Shown: positions 6,009-6,044 of the stretch, in pieces
Numbering within the stretch: position 1 is the first letter of the stretch
How the letters are laid out: each line of letters starts with the position of its first letter
Origin: Brachybacterium sp.
GTDB lineage: Bacteria; Actinomycetota; Actinomycetes; Actinomycetales; Dermabacteraceae
Direction: 5' to 3'
DNA: 6,044 nucleotides
NCBI GenBank assembly: GCA_030451965.1
Contig: JAKDNE010000208.1
Coordinates: forward strand, 1-6,044
Program-made: the position numbers and the translations under genes
Notes under the pieces: generated by a model
What the model saw: the letters and a program-made list of their open reading frames with translations, nothing else
Told to the model about the DNA's origin: nothing
Database searches by the model: none

Positions 6009-6037
6009 CAGGGTACCCTGCGTGAGATTCGGCACAA
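6009..6037 (-). promoter_or_regulatory. Candidate promoter and palindromic operator of the repeat-protein gene
   Basis: On the minus strand TTGTGC (6032-6037) and TACCCT (6010-6015) are spaced by 16 bases and resemble -35 and -10 boxes. The -10 box lies inside a perfect 12-bp palindrome, CAGGGTACCCTG (6009-6020), a natural place for a repressor. Transcription would start near 6003, giving a leader of about 50 bases before the GTG at 5951. Confidence 0.4.
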
Positions 6038-6044
6038 GCATCCG

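Overview
The window is a GC-rich stretch with strong G/C bias at third codon positions, GTG as well as ATG starts, and TANNNT-type -10 boxes. The gene content fits a high-GC actinobacterium: a DUF4333-type lipoprotein, a DUF3516 helicase and its actinobacterial neighbour gene. A member of the Micrococcales, such as a Brachybacterium-like organism, is a reasonable guess, but that is inference from style and gene content only. No RNA gene, CRISPR array or insertion sequence was seen.

Layout. The left 1.8 kb is read on the minus strand: a DUF2199 protein (1269-1811), then a small DUF4333-like lipoprotein (795-1118), then a fumarylacetoacetate hydrolase (FAH) family enzyme that starts at 770 and runs off the left edge. 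The FAH gene appears to have its own promoter, placed so that the mRNA would be leaderless, with an inverted repeat just upstream. From a divergent intergenic region (1812-1985) a plus-strand pair begins: a 329-residue protein of the family usually named '3-methyladenine DNA glycosylase' (1986-2975), and 21 bases later an 853-residue Ski2-like DEAD/DEAH helicase with a DUF3516 C-terminal region (2997-5558). The two are probably co-transcribed. A strong hairpin (5563-5602) ends this unit and also serves the convergent gene on its right.

The most unusual item is the minus-strand gene at 5637-5951. It encodes a small exported protein whose whole predicted mature part is exactly ten six-residue units. 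Eight of these are the identical hexapeptide VEINPQ and two are spacers of the form xxSxxF, arranged as 1 repeat, spacer, 6 repeats, spacer, 1 repeat. Among the eight copies every nucleotide difference is synonymous. I do not recognise this protein or its function; it is the best candidate here for something undescribed.

The FAH enzyme is metabolic, the helicase pair belongs to nucleic-acid metabolism, and the lipoprotein and repeat protein act outside the membrane. No single pathway links all the genes.
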